A DNA stretch of 64,000 nucleotides from the NCBI RefSeq assembly GCF_001612885.1, contig NZ_BDBH01000007.1, positions 434,001-498,000 on the forward strand, given 5' to 3'. Position numbers and translations under genes: made by a program. This document shows positions 42,966-49,946 of the stretch, piece after piece (positions within the stretch are counted from its first letter, which is position 1; each line of letters starts with the position of its first letter). The notes under the pieces were generated by a model. It made no database searches, was not told the origin of the DNA, and was given only the letters and a program-made list of their open reading frames with translations. The DNA comes from Nocardia harenae NBRC 108248. Its GTDB lineage: Bacteria > Actinomycetota > Actinomycetes > Mycobacteriales > Mycobacteriaceae.

Positions 42966-43436
42966 ATGAACGATTCGACAGCCGGTGACTGGGAGCGGTT
43001 CGTGCGCGCGCTGGCGCGCTGCCTGGCGGAGCTCCCGTCCCGGGCGACCCTGGTCATCGCCGCCTCCGGGAACCGCTACGCGCAATTCGTGCAATTCGAC
43101 ATCCGGCTCTCCGCGGAATTGGCGGGCAACGATTTTCTGCTCGAGCCGATCTCCCCGGCGAACGCGCAGCGGCTGCGCGAGCTGGGCTGGACCGCCCCGG
43201 ATTCGGCGCGCGACGTCGAGAACTGGAGCCGCACCCTGCTCTGGCCGATCTCCGAGCGCACGCTGGTGCGGCTGGCCGAGGGCGCTGCCATCGGGCTGCA
43301 CGATGCCATGGGCGTCGAATCCCCCGCCGACCTGCGGGCCAGCGGCTGGACCGAGAACCCGGGGCCGCTCGACCTCTCGGTGCTCGGCGTCGCCGACCGG
43401 CGCGAACCGCCGGACCGCAGCCCGGCGAGGGGCTGA
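42966..43436 (+). CDS. TY-Chap/YbjN-like small protein
   Basis: 156 residues, cytosolic. Sequence features match actinobacterial TY-Chap (type III chaperone/YbjN-like) proteins: ATLVIAASGNRYAQFVQFDI, LRELGWTAPD and NWSRTLLWPIS, with alternating beta strands and helices. Such proteins are thought to bind peptides or act as chaperones, often near secretion-related genes; here that is inference. ATG 42966 has GGGGAT 6 nt upstream and is preferred to ATG 42948. The last codons and stop lie inside the first copy of a 62-bp tandem repeat array. Confidence 0.7.
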   Translation: MNDSTAGDWERFVRALARCLAELPSRATLVIAASGNRYAQFVQFDIRLSAELAGNDFLLEPISPANAQRLRELGWTAPDSARDVENWSRTLLWPISERTLVRLAEGAAIGLHDAMGVESPADLRASGWTENPGPLDLSVLGVADRREPPDRSPARG

Positions 43437-43614
43437 GCCCGCCGCGGCCGGAATCGATCCGGTCGGTGGCGCGAGAACCCAGCCCGGCCAGGGGCTGAGC
43501 CCGCCGCGGCCGGAATCGATCCGGTCGGTGGCGCGAGAACCCGGCCCGGCCGGGGGCTGAGCCCGCCGCGGCCGGAATCGATCCGGTCGGTGGCGCGGGG
43601 ACCCGGCCGGAGGC
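43429..43614. repeat. 62-bp tandem repeat, three copies
   Basis: Copies at 43429-43490, 43491-43552 and 43553-43614. Copies 1 and 2 are almost identical; copy 3 diverges over its last ~20 bases. A partial, degenerate copy precedes them inside the TY-Chap coding end. Each unit contains the inverted repeat CCGGA-atcga-TCCGG and an ATCGAT core. The first copy supplies the TGA of the upstream gene. No spacers and no cas genes, so not a CRISPR. Lies upstream of the DUF4191 promoter. Confidence 0.9.
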
Positions 43615-43673
43615 CGAGCCCCGCCGCCGTCCGGGGCGGCCGGTGCCAGGGACGCCCGCGAACCGCCTGGCAC

Positions 43674-43679
43674 TATCCT
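43674..43679 (+). promoter_or_regulatory. -10 box, leaderless DUF4191 gene
   Basis: TATCCT ends 7 nt before ATG 43687; no Shine-Dalgarno. Confidence 0.5.
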
Positions 43680-43686
43680 GAGCACC

Positions 43687-44424
43687 ATGGCAGCAGGGAA
43701 GGCCGCTTCCAAGGAAGCGAAGGCCGCGGCGAAGGCGGCGCGCAAGCAGCAGTCGAAGGAACGCAGGCAGCAGCTGTGGCAGGCGTTCCAGATGCAGCGC
43801 AAGGAAGACAAGCTGCTGCTCCCGCTGATGATCGGCTCGGTGCTCGGCAGCACCGTGCTGTTCTTCCTGATCGGGCTGATCTTCGGCATCCAGTGGTTCC
43901 TGCTGCCGCTCGGCATCCTGCTCGGCGTGCTGCTCGCCTTCATCATCTTCGGCCGCCGGGTGCAGCGCACCGTCTACACCCGCGCCGAGGGCCAGGCAGG
44001 CGCCGCCGCCTGGGTGCTGGAGAACCTGCAGGGCAAGTGGCGGGTCTCGAACGGCGTCGCCGCCACCACCCAGCTGGACGCGGTGCACCGGGTGATCGGG
44101 CTGCCCGGCGTCATCTTCGTCGCCGAGGGCAGCCCGCAGCGGGTGCGCTCGCTGCTCGCCCAGGAGAAGAAGCGCACCGCCAGGCTGATCGGCGACACCC
44201 CCATCTACGACGTCGTGATCGGCAACGACGAGGGCCAGGTGCCGCTCAAGGAGCTGCAGCGCTACCTCACCAAGCTGCCGCGCAATATCGACGCCAAGCG
44301 GATGGACAATATCGAGGGCAGGCTCTCGGCGCTCAGCTCGCGCAGCGGCCCCGCGCTGCCGAAGGGCCCGATGCCGGGCAACGCCAAGATGCGCGGCATG
44401 CAGCGCACCATCCGGCGGCGCTGA
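43687..44424 (+). CDS. DUF4191 membrane protein (Rv2219-like)
   Basis: 245 residues. A Lys/Ala/Gln-rich cytosolic N-terminus (residues 1-42), two membrane helices close together (about 49-68 and 72-92: GSTVLFFLIGLIFGIQWFLL and LGILLGVLLAFIIFG), then a soluble domain with YTRAEGQAGAAAWVLENLQG, VIGLPGVIFVAEG and LPRNIDAKRMDNIEGRL. Conserved across actinobacteria between lipA and glnA1; function unknown. Convergent with the RDD gene, stops adjacent (44424/44425). Confidence 0.92.
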   Translation: MAAGKAASKEAKAAAKAARKQQSKERRQQLWQAFQMQRKEDKLLLPLMIGSVLGSTVLFFLIGLIFGIQWFLLPLGILLGVLLAFIIFGRRVQRTVYTRAEGQAGAAAWVLENLQGKWRVSNGVAATTQLDAVHRVIGLPGVIFVAEGSPQRVRSLLAQEKKRTARLIGDTPIYDVVIGNDEGQVPLKELQRYLTKLPRNIDAKRMDNIEGRLSALSSRSGPALPKGPMPGNAKMRGMQRTIRRR

Positions 44425-44877
44425 TCAGCGCGAGCGCACCAGCACGGTGCCGGTGGCGCGGTCGTGCATGCCGCGGCCGTCGGCGTCGGTGAAGAGCGCG
44501 GGGATCACGAACACCAGCAGCGCCTGCCTGGCCAGCGCCCGGACGAAGCCGACCGCGATCGGGCCCTCGATCCTGCCTACCCGCAGCTTGGCGAAGTACT
44601 GACCGGGGGTGAAGCCGAAGAGCGTCACCGCCGCGATGCCGATCACGAACCAGATCAGCAGCGGCAGGTTGGCGTTCACCCCGCGCACGATGAGCGCGGA
44701 GATGCCGACCGCGATCATCCAGTCCAGGAAGACCGCGACCACCCGCCTGCCCATGCCCGCGATCGAGCCGGGCCCCGATTCGGGCAGCCCGAACTGCTCG
44801 CCCCGATACCCCGACGCGGCCGGGTCGCCCGGCTCCGCCGCGGGACCGGACAGCCAGGAACCGGTGATACGCGCCAT
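44425..44877 (-). CDS. RDD-family membrane protein (Rv2219A-like)
   Basis: 150 residues. RDD family: RRVVAVFLDWMIAVGISALI (about residues 44-63, with the Arg...Asp signature), a second helix ANLPLLIWFVIGIAAVTLFG followed by FTPGQYFAKLRVGRIEG, and an amphipathic third segment FVRALARQALLVFVIPALF, then RGMHDRATGTVLVR. Possibly a transporter or lipid-associated protein; role unknown. ATG 44877 has TATCCT at leaderless distance. Faces the DUF4191 gene. Confidence 0.9.
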   Translation of the reverse strand: MARITGSWLSGPAAEPGDPAASGYRGEQFGLPESGPGSIAGMGRRVVAVFLDWMIAVGISALIVRGVNANLPLLIWFVIGIAAVTLFGFTPGQYFAKLRVGRIEGPIAVGFVRALARQALLVFVIPALFTDADGRGMHDRATGTVLVRSR

Positions 44878-44883
44878 GAGCCC

Positions 44884-44889
44884 AGGATA
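44884..44889 (-). promoter_or_regulatory. -10 box, leaderless RDD gene
   Basis: TATCCT on the minus strand ends 6 nt before ATG 44877. Confidence 0.5.
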
Positions 44890-45223
44890 GGTCGTCGCCC
44901 GGCTCCGCTTCACCCGGCGCCGTCGCATACCGGCAGTTAACCGATGGCGGTGCGGCCACCGTGCCCCGATCGGTGTGTCCCGGATGACAGTGCGCGGCAT
45001 GTGAGCAAGGCCATGCGGGCTCGGGCCGCCCCGGCTGCCGAAGCTTCGCTGGAGTCGTTCGGCCTGCTCCGCCCGTCCCCGCTCGGAGCTGGGGCTACAC
45101 CGGGGCAACCGGCGGCTGCGATGCCTCGCAAACCCGTGCCCACGTCGTGCGCGAGGGCGCGGCATGGCAGGATCGTCGGTGGCCCGGGGCGAGGCGGGCA
45201 ACCTCACACCAATCGCCCTACGT
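44890..45223. other. Intergenic region upstream of glnA1
   Basis: 334 bp between the RDD promoter and the GlnR box of glnA1. No convincing coding region, RNA gene or repeat seen. The short open frames here have no ribosome site and no recognisable product. Confidence 0.4.
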
Positions 45224-45261
45224 GTAACACTCGCGAAACACAGCCTTGATTGCCGGGAAAC
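45224..45261 (+). promoter_or_regulatory. Tandem GlnR box upstream of glnA1
   Basis: GTAAC-n6-GAAAC-n6-TTGAT-n6-GAAAC (45224-45228, 45235-45239, 45246-45250, 45257-45261), with exact 6-nt spacers. This is the tandem a-b site pattern bound by the actinobacterial nitrogen regulator GlnR (gTnAC-n6-GaAAC). The third element overlaps a possible -35 (TTGATT, 45246-45251), with CATAGC 18 nt downstream (45270-45275) as -10. GlnR activation of glnA1 under nitrogen limitation is inferred. Confidence 0.7.
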
Positions 45262-45334
45262 ACCGCCTCCATAGCGTCTTTCGACGAACCCACGCAATCG
45301 ACACGGGCTGGGAACCGATCGGTAAGGAGAACAA

Positions 45335-46771
45335 GTGACGTTCAGCACGGCCGACGAGGTCATCAAGTACATCGCGGAGCAGGAGGTCGAGTACGTCGAC
45401 ATCCGCTTCAGCGACCTGCCCGGTGTGCAGCAGCACTTCTCCATCCCGGGCAAGGCCTTCACCGCCGACCTCGTGGAGGACGGGCTCGCCTTCGACGGCT
45501 CCTCCGTCCGCGGTTTCCAGTCCATCGACGAGTCGGACATGCTGCTGCTGCCCGACTTCAGCACCGCCCAGCTGGACCCGTTCCGCGCCGCCAAGACGCT
45601 GAACATCAACTTCTTCGTGCACGACCCGTTCACCCGCGAGGCCTACTCCCGCGACCCGCGCAATATCGCCCGCAAGGCCGAGGAGTACCTGCGCAGCACC
45701 GGCATCGCCGACACCGCCTTCTTCGGCCCCGAGGCGGAGTTCTACATCTTCGACTCGATCCGGTACGACTCCGGCATCAACGGCGCCTTCTACGAGATCG
45801 AGTCGGTCTCGGGCTCCTGGAACACCGGCGCCGAGCGCGACCCGGACGGCAAGCTGAACCGGGGCTACAAGGTCCGCAACAAGGGCGGCTACTTCCCGGT
45901 GGCGCCGTACGACCACTACGTCGACCTGCGCGACAAGATCTCCACCAACCTGCAGGCCGCCGGCTTCGAGCTGGAGCGCGGGCACCACGAGGTCGGCACC
46001 GCGGGCCAGGCGGAGATCAACTACAAGTTCAACACCCTGCTGCACGCCGCCGACGACCTGCAGCTCTTCAAGTACATCGTGAAGAACACCGCCTGGGCCG
46101 AGGGCAAGACGGTGACCTTCATGCCCAAGCCGCTCTTCGGTGACAACGGCTCCGGCATGCACGTGCACCAGTCGCTGTGGAAGGACGGCAAGCCGCTGTT
46201 CCACGACGAGGCGGGCTACGGCGGCCTCTCCGACCTGGCGCGGCACTACATCGGCGGCATCCTGCACCACGCCCCCTCGCTGCTGGCCTTCACCAACCCG
46301 ACGGTGAACTCCTACCACCGCCTGGTCCCCGGCTACGAGGCCCCGATCAACCTGGTGTACTCGCAGCGCAACCGCTCCGCCGCGGTCCGCATCCCGGTCA
46401 CCGGCAACAACCCGAAGGCCAAGCGCATCGAGTTCCGCGCGCCGGACTCCTCGGGCAACCCGTACCTGGCCTTCGCCGCCATGCTGATGGCAGGCCTGGA
46501 CGGCATCAAGAAGAAGATCGAGCCGCTCGCCCCGGTCGACAAGGACCTCTACGAGCTCCCGCCGGAGGAGGCCAAGGGCATCCCGCAGGCGCCCACCAGC
46601 CTCGCCTCGGTCATCGACCGGCTCGAGCAGGACCACGAGTACCTCACCGAGGGCAATGTCTTCACCCCCGACCTGATCGAGACCTGGATCTCGCTCAAGC
46701 GCGAGGGCGAGATCGCGCCGGTCAACCTGCGGCCGCACCCGTACGAGTTCGAGCTGTACTTCGACGTGTAG
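45335..46771 (+). CDS. glnA: Glutamine synthetase GlnA1 (type I-beta)
   Basis: Main ammonium-assimilating enzyme: glutamate + NH4+ + ATP to glutamine. 478 residues, normal length. Motifs: GLAFDGSSVRGFQ (latch), FFGPEAEFYIF (metal Glu), GHHEVGTAGQAEINYKF, FMPKPLFGDNGSGMHVHQSL (metal/ATP), NSYHRLVPGYEAP and RIEFRAPDSSGNPYLAF. The adenylylation site is present as Tyr406 in DKDLYELPPEE, the target of GlnE in this window. GTG 45335 has AAGGAGA 5 nt upstream. Preceded by a GlnR tandem box and followed by a strong terminator; the last four codons and the terminator are duplicated at 48970. Confidence 0.98.
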   Translation: MTFSTADEVIKYIAEQEVEYVDIRFSDLPGVQQHFSIPGKAFTADLVEDGLAFDGSSVRGFQSIDESDMLLLPDFSTAQLDPFRAAKTLNINFFVHDPFTREAYSRDPRNIARKAEEYLRSTGIADTAFFGPEAEFYIFDSIRYDSGINGAFYEIESVSGSWNTGAERDPDGKLNRGYKVRNKGGYFPVAPYDHYVDLRDKISTNLQAAGFELERGHHEVGTAGQAEINYKFNTLLHAADDLQLFKYIVKNTAWAEGKTVTFMPKPLFGDNGSGMHVHQSLWKDGKPLFHDEAGYGGLSDLARHYIGGILHHAPSLLAFTNPTVNSYHRLVPGYEAPINLVYSQRNRSAAVRIPVTGNNPKAKRIEFRAPDSSGNPYLAFAAMLMAGLDGIKKKIEPLAPVDKDLYELPPEEAKGIPQAPTSLASVIDRLEQDHEYLTEGNVFTPDLIETWISLKREGEIAPVNLRPHPYEFELYFDV

Positions 46772-46837
46772 GTCGTCGCGCGTTCGAGGGTTCTCCGAGG
46801 CCCCGGCATTCCGATGGGGGATGCCGGGGCTTCGGTT
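46758..46837 (+). repeat. Direct repeat, left copy (glnA1 3' end + terminator)
   Basis: 80 bp from within the last Tyr codon of glnA1 through its terminator. Repeated at 48970-49048 with one substitution and one single-base gap. The two copies bracket the AbiE block. Confidence 0.95.
46801..46829 (+). terminator. glnA1 terminator
   Basis: Perfect 9-bp stem CCCCGGCAT/ATGCCGGGG with an 11-nt loop, 29 bp after the stop codon, followed by TTCGGTTCGTT. Confidence 0.8.
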
Positions 46838-46847
46838 CGTTCCGGGT

Positions 46848-47237
46848 CTAGTGCGTGGTGATCCAGGACAGGTCGGGGAGACAGCGGGGCCGTTCGTCGG
46901 TGTACCAGGCGTATTCGAGCGCGCTCAGCAGCCCGTCTCGCGCCCAGAGAATGAGTTCGCCGATCGGAGCGCCGTCACCGTCGGTGACCGCGGCCTCGGC
47001 GACGATCCCGCTCGCCGGACCGGCGGTGGCCCCGGGCAGGACGGTCAGGTCGACGCTGGGTGAGCCGGGACCCCAGGTCGCGACGACCCGCGCGTGCGGA
47101 ATCTGTGCCGCGTAGCTGGCGTCGGCACCGGTTGCCAGGAGGGCCGCGATGACATCGGCTTCCCGCCGGGTCAGTGCCCTGGGGTGGATCGACTGCGAAC
47201 CGTGCGTACCAGGGACGCTGCCGTCGTATATGCCCAT
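46848..47237 (-). CDS. Small hypothetical protein of the island
   Basis: 129 residues, not assigned to a named family. Begins MGIYDGSVPGTHG; core ALTRREADVIAALLATGADASYAAQI, then a beta-rich part with VDLTVLPGATAG, GAPIGELILWARDGLLSALEY and the ending CLPDLSWITTH. This pattern (helix-led N-terminus, then a G-E-I/L-L-x-W/H-x-x-D-G-x-L-x-x-L-E strand pair) is common to small actinobacterial proteins found next to toxins. Its 5' end overlaps the antisense AbiEi gene by 54 bp, so one of the two starts may be further in. Its stop lies 10 bp past the left direct repeat. Confidence 0.55.
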   Translation of the reverse strand: MGIYDGSVPGTHGSQSIHPRALTRREADVIAALLATGADASYAAQIPHARVVATWGPGSPSVDLTVLPGATAGPASGIVAEAAVTDGDGAPIGELILWARDGLLSALEYAWYTDERPRCLPDLSWITTH

Positions 47238-47789
47238 CCACGCCCCGAGTTGTCGCGACTCGTCGAGCGGGGTGTGCTGCATCGGGTCGCGCACGGCTAC
47301 TACATCGTGGTGCCGCAGGAGCATGTCGGTCGTCCGTGGTTGCCCGGTCTCGAAGCTACCGCGGCGGGGATCGCTGTGGCGATCTACGGGAGCGACAGGG
47401 CCGTGCTGATGGGAGTGAGCGCGGCTCGGCTGCTCGGTGTGACCCCTCGCGCGCTGTCCACCGCGGTGGTCGCGGTGCCGGCGCAGTACCGGCCGATCGC
47501 GCTGTCGGACCGCCGCGCCACCGTCCGATTCGTGCGGCGCGATGTCGACGCTCTCGATGCCGAACGGGTGCCGACGCCACTCGGCGCCGCACTGGTGACG
47601 ACCCCCGAGCAGACCTTGCTCGACCTGGCTCGGCGGCCGTCCCTCGGCAATGCAGAGCCGGACGTGCGCGCCGCGATCGCCGCGCTCTACCGGCGCAGCA
47701 ACCCCGAGCGGCTCACAGAACTCGCTGGGCCACAGCGCCTCGTGGGCGCGCTGCGCCGCGCCGCGAGCTGGGTACAGGGGGAGCGGTGA
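47184..47789 (+). CDS. AbiEi-type antitoxin (type IV TA)
   Basis: 201 residues. Matches actinobacterial AbiEi antitoxins: an N-terminal winged helix (VRTRDAAVVYAHPRPELSRL, then RGVLHRVAHGYYIVVP about residues 32-47), and a C-terminal domain with LMGVSAARLLGVTPRAL, FVRRDVDALDAERV and VTTPEQTLLDLARRPSLG. AbiEi represses its own operon and neutralises the AbiEii nucleotidyltransferase. It ends GTGA into the toxin gene, the normal coupling. GTG 47184 is the likeliest start; GTG 47202 is possible. Antisense overlap with the 46848 gene at its 5' end. Confidence 0.82.
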   Translation: MDRLRTVRTRDAAVVYAHPRPELSRLVERGVLHRVAHGYYIVVPQEHVGRPWLPGLEATAAGIAVAIYGSDRAVLMGVSAARLLGVTPRALSTAVVAVPAQYRPIALSDRRATVRFVRRDVDALDAERVPTPLGAALVTTPEQTLLDLARRPSLGNAEPDVRAAIAALYRRSNPERLTELAGPQRLVGALRRAASWVQGER

Positions 47790-48565
47790 ACCTCGACGAG
47801 CGCGACGAGGTCGCGGTCCGCTTCGGCGTCGCGCCGGAACAGGTGGAGCGGGACCATCTGATCTCGCACCTGCTCGCGGCCATCTCCGCCCGCTTCGCGG
47901 ATCGGCTGCACTTCATCGGCGGTACCGCGCTCGCCCCGCACCCATCTCGTGTCCGGACGTCTCAGCGAGGACGTCGATCTAGTCGCGCTCGGCAGCCGCG
48001 CCGCGCTCGCCGCCGATCTGGCTCGGGTGCTCCCGCAGGCCATTGCCCGTAGCCACGGTCGGCTGACGCTGAGACCCGGTCTCCGCGAATCCGTGATACC
48101 GAGGCAGCTTTCGTGCAGGCCGACAGCGGTCTGTCCATCAAGATTCAGCTGCTGTCCGCGCGGGACCGAACGGTATGGCCCACGGAACTCCGCCCGCTCG
48201 GGCAGCGCTACGGCGACGCCCCACCGGCGCAGTTGCCGGTGCCGACCCTGCCCGCCTTCGCCGCGTCGAAGACGGCAACGTGGCACGATCGCCGTGCTCC
48301 TCGCGACTTGTGGGATCTGTGGGCGCTCGCCGGAATCGGGGCCATCGACCCAGCCGCAGCCCGCCTCTTCGTGCGCCACGGACCGACGAATCGGCCGCCG
48401 GCGAACCATCTGTTCGATCGCCCGCCGAGCGAAGACGAGTGGGTTTCCCAGCTGGCGGGGCAGACTCGGCTGACGGTCACCGCGGCTACGGCGCTGGACA
48501 TCGTGCGCGAGGCATGTAGCCGTGCAGTCGGGGGTGAAAACAGTGTCGGGGAAACGGATCCGTAG
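47786..48565 (+). pseudogene. AbiEii-type nucleotidyltransferase toxin, frameshifted
   Basis: Reads as AbiEii (DUF1814) only if two frameshifts are corrected. Frame 1 from GTG 47786 to the CCCC run at 47934-47937 ends LHFIGGTALA (the GGTA motif). Frame 2 continues GRLSEDVDLVALG (the RxSxDxDL catalytic motif) to about 48085-48090. Frame 3 carries FVQADSGLSIKIQLL through TVTAATALDIVREA to TAG 48563. The GGTA and SEDVDL motifs of the nucleotidyltransferase are in different frames, so no active toxin is made. The neighbouring antitoxin is intact. Decay, or less likely assembly error. Confidence 0.82.
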
Positions 48566-48636
48566 AGGCCCTCGACCTGGTTCGATGAGCAATCGACTCA
48601 CGCCCATAGCGAGCAGACATCATCGAGCGGGGGTTC

Positions 48637-48969
48637 ATGACCGATCAGTACGGGCGCCCCAACAGTACCCGGCGCGGGGGCAGTACCTCGGGGGCACGGG
48701 CCACAGGGGTACACGCAGCCGCCGCGGAAGAAGGCGAAGTGGCCGTGGATCCTCAGGGGGATCGCGCTGGTGATCGTGCTGGGCGTCGGCGGGTGCATGG
48801 CGCTCATAGCCGGGGCGGTGAGCGAGGTGGACAAGGAGGCCAAGCGGAGGTGACGGTCACCTACGAGGTCGACGGGAGTGGGGGCGGGACGTCGGTTACC
48901 TATTCCGGGCGAGACTTCAATATCGCCCAGAAGTCGGAGGCGCCGCTGCCATGGAGCAAGGACGTCACC
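48637..48969 (+). pseudogene. MmpS-like small membrane protein, frameshifted and truncated
   Basis: Pieces of one gene in three frames: MTDQYGRP at 48637; then QQYPARGQYLGG; then KKAKWPWILRGIALVIVLGV and CMALIAGAVSEVDKEAKR (one membrane helix, stop at 48851); then VTVTYEVDGSGGGTSVTYSG and RDFNIAQKSEAPLPWSKDVT. This is the layout of nocardial/mycobacterial MmpS-like proteins. Shifts lie near 48657-48660, 48701-48710 and 48848. The C-terminal third is missing: homology stops exactly where the right glnA1 repeat begins (48970). Clearly non-functional. Confidence 0.8.
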
Positions 48970-49048
48970 ACTTCGACGTGTAGGTCGTCGCGCGTTCGAG
49001 GGTTCTCCGAGGCCCCGGCATTCCGATGGCGATGCCGGGGCTTCGGTT
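48970..49048 (+). repeat. Direct repeat, right copy (glnA1 3' end + terminator)
   Basis: 79 bp matching 46758-46837 except for one substitution and one missing G in the loop. It includes the last codons and stop of glnA1, out of any gene context, fused to the broken MmpS-like gene. Confidence 0.95.
49013..49040 (+). terminator. Duplicated glnA1-type terminator
   Basis: CCCCGGCAT/ATGCCGGGG stem, as after glnA1, here followed by a better T-rich tail (TTCGGTTTGTTT). It insulates the following WXG100 operon. Confidence 0.75.
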
Positions 49049-49140
49049 TGTTTACAGCCAGCTCCGGTGATCGCGGCGACATCGCGACCCGATCTTCCGG
49101 AAGTTGCAGGGAACCGGTGGCACCAGCCGTGCGTCAGTAT

Positions 49141-49170
49141 GTAGACGGAGATGACGTAGACGGAGATGAC
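49141..49170 (+). repeat. 15-bp tandem duplication
   Basis: Two perfect copies of GTAGACGGAGATGAC, directly upstream of the ribosome site of the WXG100 gene at 49186. Confidence 0.9.
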
Positions 49171-49185
49171 AGAGAGGGGTCGACC

Positions 49186-49503
49186 ATGTCATCCAAGGCC
49201 GACGGCGAGATCCTGCGGGTGGTGCCCGCCGAGATTGTCGATGCAGGGCAGTTCGTCCAGCTCACGGCGGATGCCTTGATCAGCGGCCTGCGCTCGCTCG
49301 ACGGAGAGATCGGTCGCCTGCTCGACGGCTGGACAGGTAGCTCCGCGGACGCGTATCGAGCTGGGTGGACCGAGACCAGGTATGGTGCGCTGACCGTGCT
49401 GGAGTCGCTGGTCGCGATGGCCGAACTTCTCGGGGTGAGCGCAGAAAATTTCACCGATCAGGAACAGGTGAACAGTGACGGCATCGTGCTGCTGGATATC
49501 TGA
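49186..49503 (+). CDS. WXG100-family protein (toxin cassette, first)
   Basis: 105 residues, two helices joined by a W-T-G turn (LLDGWTGSSADAYRAGW, about residues 44-60). Begins MSSKADGEILRVVPAEIVDAGQ. Predicted to be a type VII secretion substrate or partner. ATG 49186 has GAGAGGGG 7 nt upstream. First gene of a WXG100-WXG100-toxin cassette; 9 bp separate it from the next gene. In such loci the paired small proteins act as targeting factors for the large toxin's N-terminal domain (inferred). Confidence 0.85.
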   Translation: MSSKADGEILRVVPAEIVDAGQFVQLTADALISGLRSLDGEIGRLLDGWTGSSADAYRAGWTETRYGALTVLESLVAMAELLGVSAENFTDQEQVNSDGIVLLDI

Positions 49504-49512
49504 GGGGGAGTG

Positions 49513-49812
49513 ATGAGCGACGATTCATTCCGTGTCGACCTGAACGAACTGGACGCAGCCACCGCGCGGGTAGCGGGCTTCATCGGATTTCTCTCCGACA
49601 GCCTGGCCGGACTGGAACAGCGGATGGGTGCCCTGCAGCAGAACTGGCAGGGACAAACGGCGGTCGCGCAGGCGCAGGCATTCGAGCAGTGGCGCACCGG
49701 TGCCACCGATGTGGTCGAAGGCATCGACGCGATGCGCCAGGCTTCGATTGATGCCCACGGACGCTATTCGTCTGCTGTGGAGGCGAACCTGCGCATGCTG
49801 GGGCGCCGGTAG
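49513..49812 (+). CDS. WXG100-family protein (toxin cassette, second)
   Basis: 99 residues with the classical motif: LQQNWQGQTAVAQAQAFEQW (about residues 42-61; W-Q-G). Begins MSDDSFRVDLNELDAATARV. Nearest to an EsxA/B-type fold. ATG 49513 is preferred to GTG 49510 because of GGGGG about 5 nt upstream. Probably forms a pair with the upstream WXG100 protein. A 134-bp gap precedes the ADP-ribosyltransferase gene. Confidence 0.88.
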   Translation: MSDDSFRVDLNELDAATARVAGFIGFLSDSLAGLEQRMGALQQNWQGQTAVAQAQAFEQWRTGATDVVEGIDAMRQASIDAHGRYSSAVEANLRMLGRR

Positions 49813-49946
49813 CGGCTTGTGCCGACGCTGAGCGTTCGATCTTTACCGAGGGGGACCATGGACAGCGGTGCGCACGCGCGATCGGGGTCGACAAAGCCGG
49901 ACAACGTAAAACGAGATGCGGCACCCACCTCGAAGTGGGCCGCGAC

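Noticed and set aside
43429..43614. Possible CRISPR array
   Set aside because: Repeat units are directly adjacent without unique spacers and there are no cas genes in the window.
44937..45143. Short frames in the region upstream of glnA1
   Set aside because: Both strands are open by base composition only; no ribosome site or family match.
47934..48850. Frameshifts as pure sequencing errors
   Set aside because: Five shifts cluster in two accessory genes, and one of these genes is also truncated, while dozens of core genes elsewhere are intact. Decay is the simpler reading, though short-read or homopolymer error cannot be excluded.
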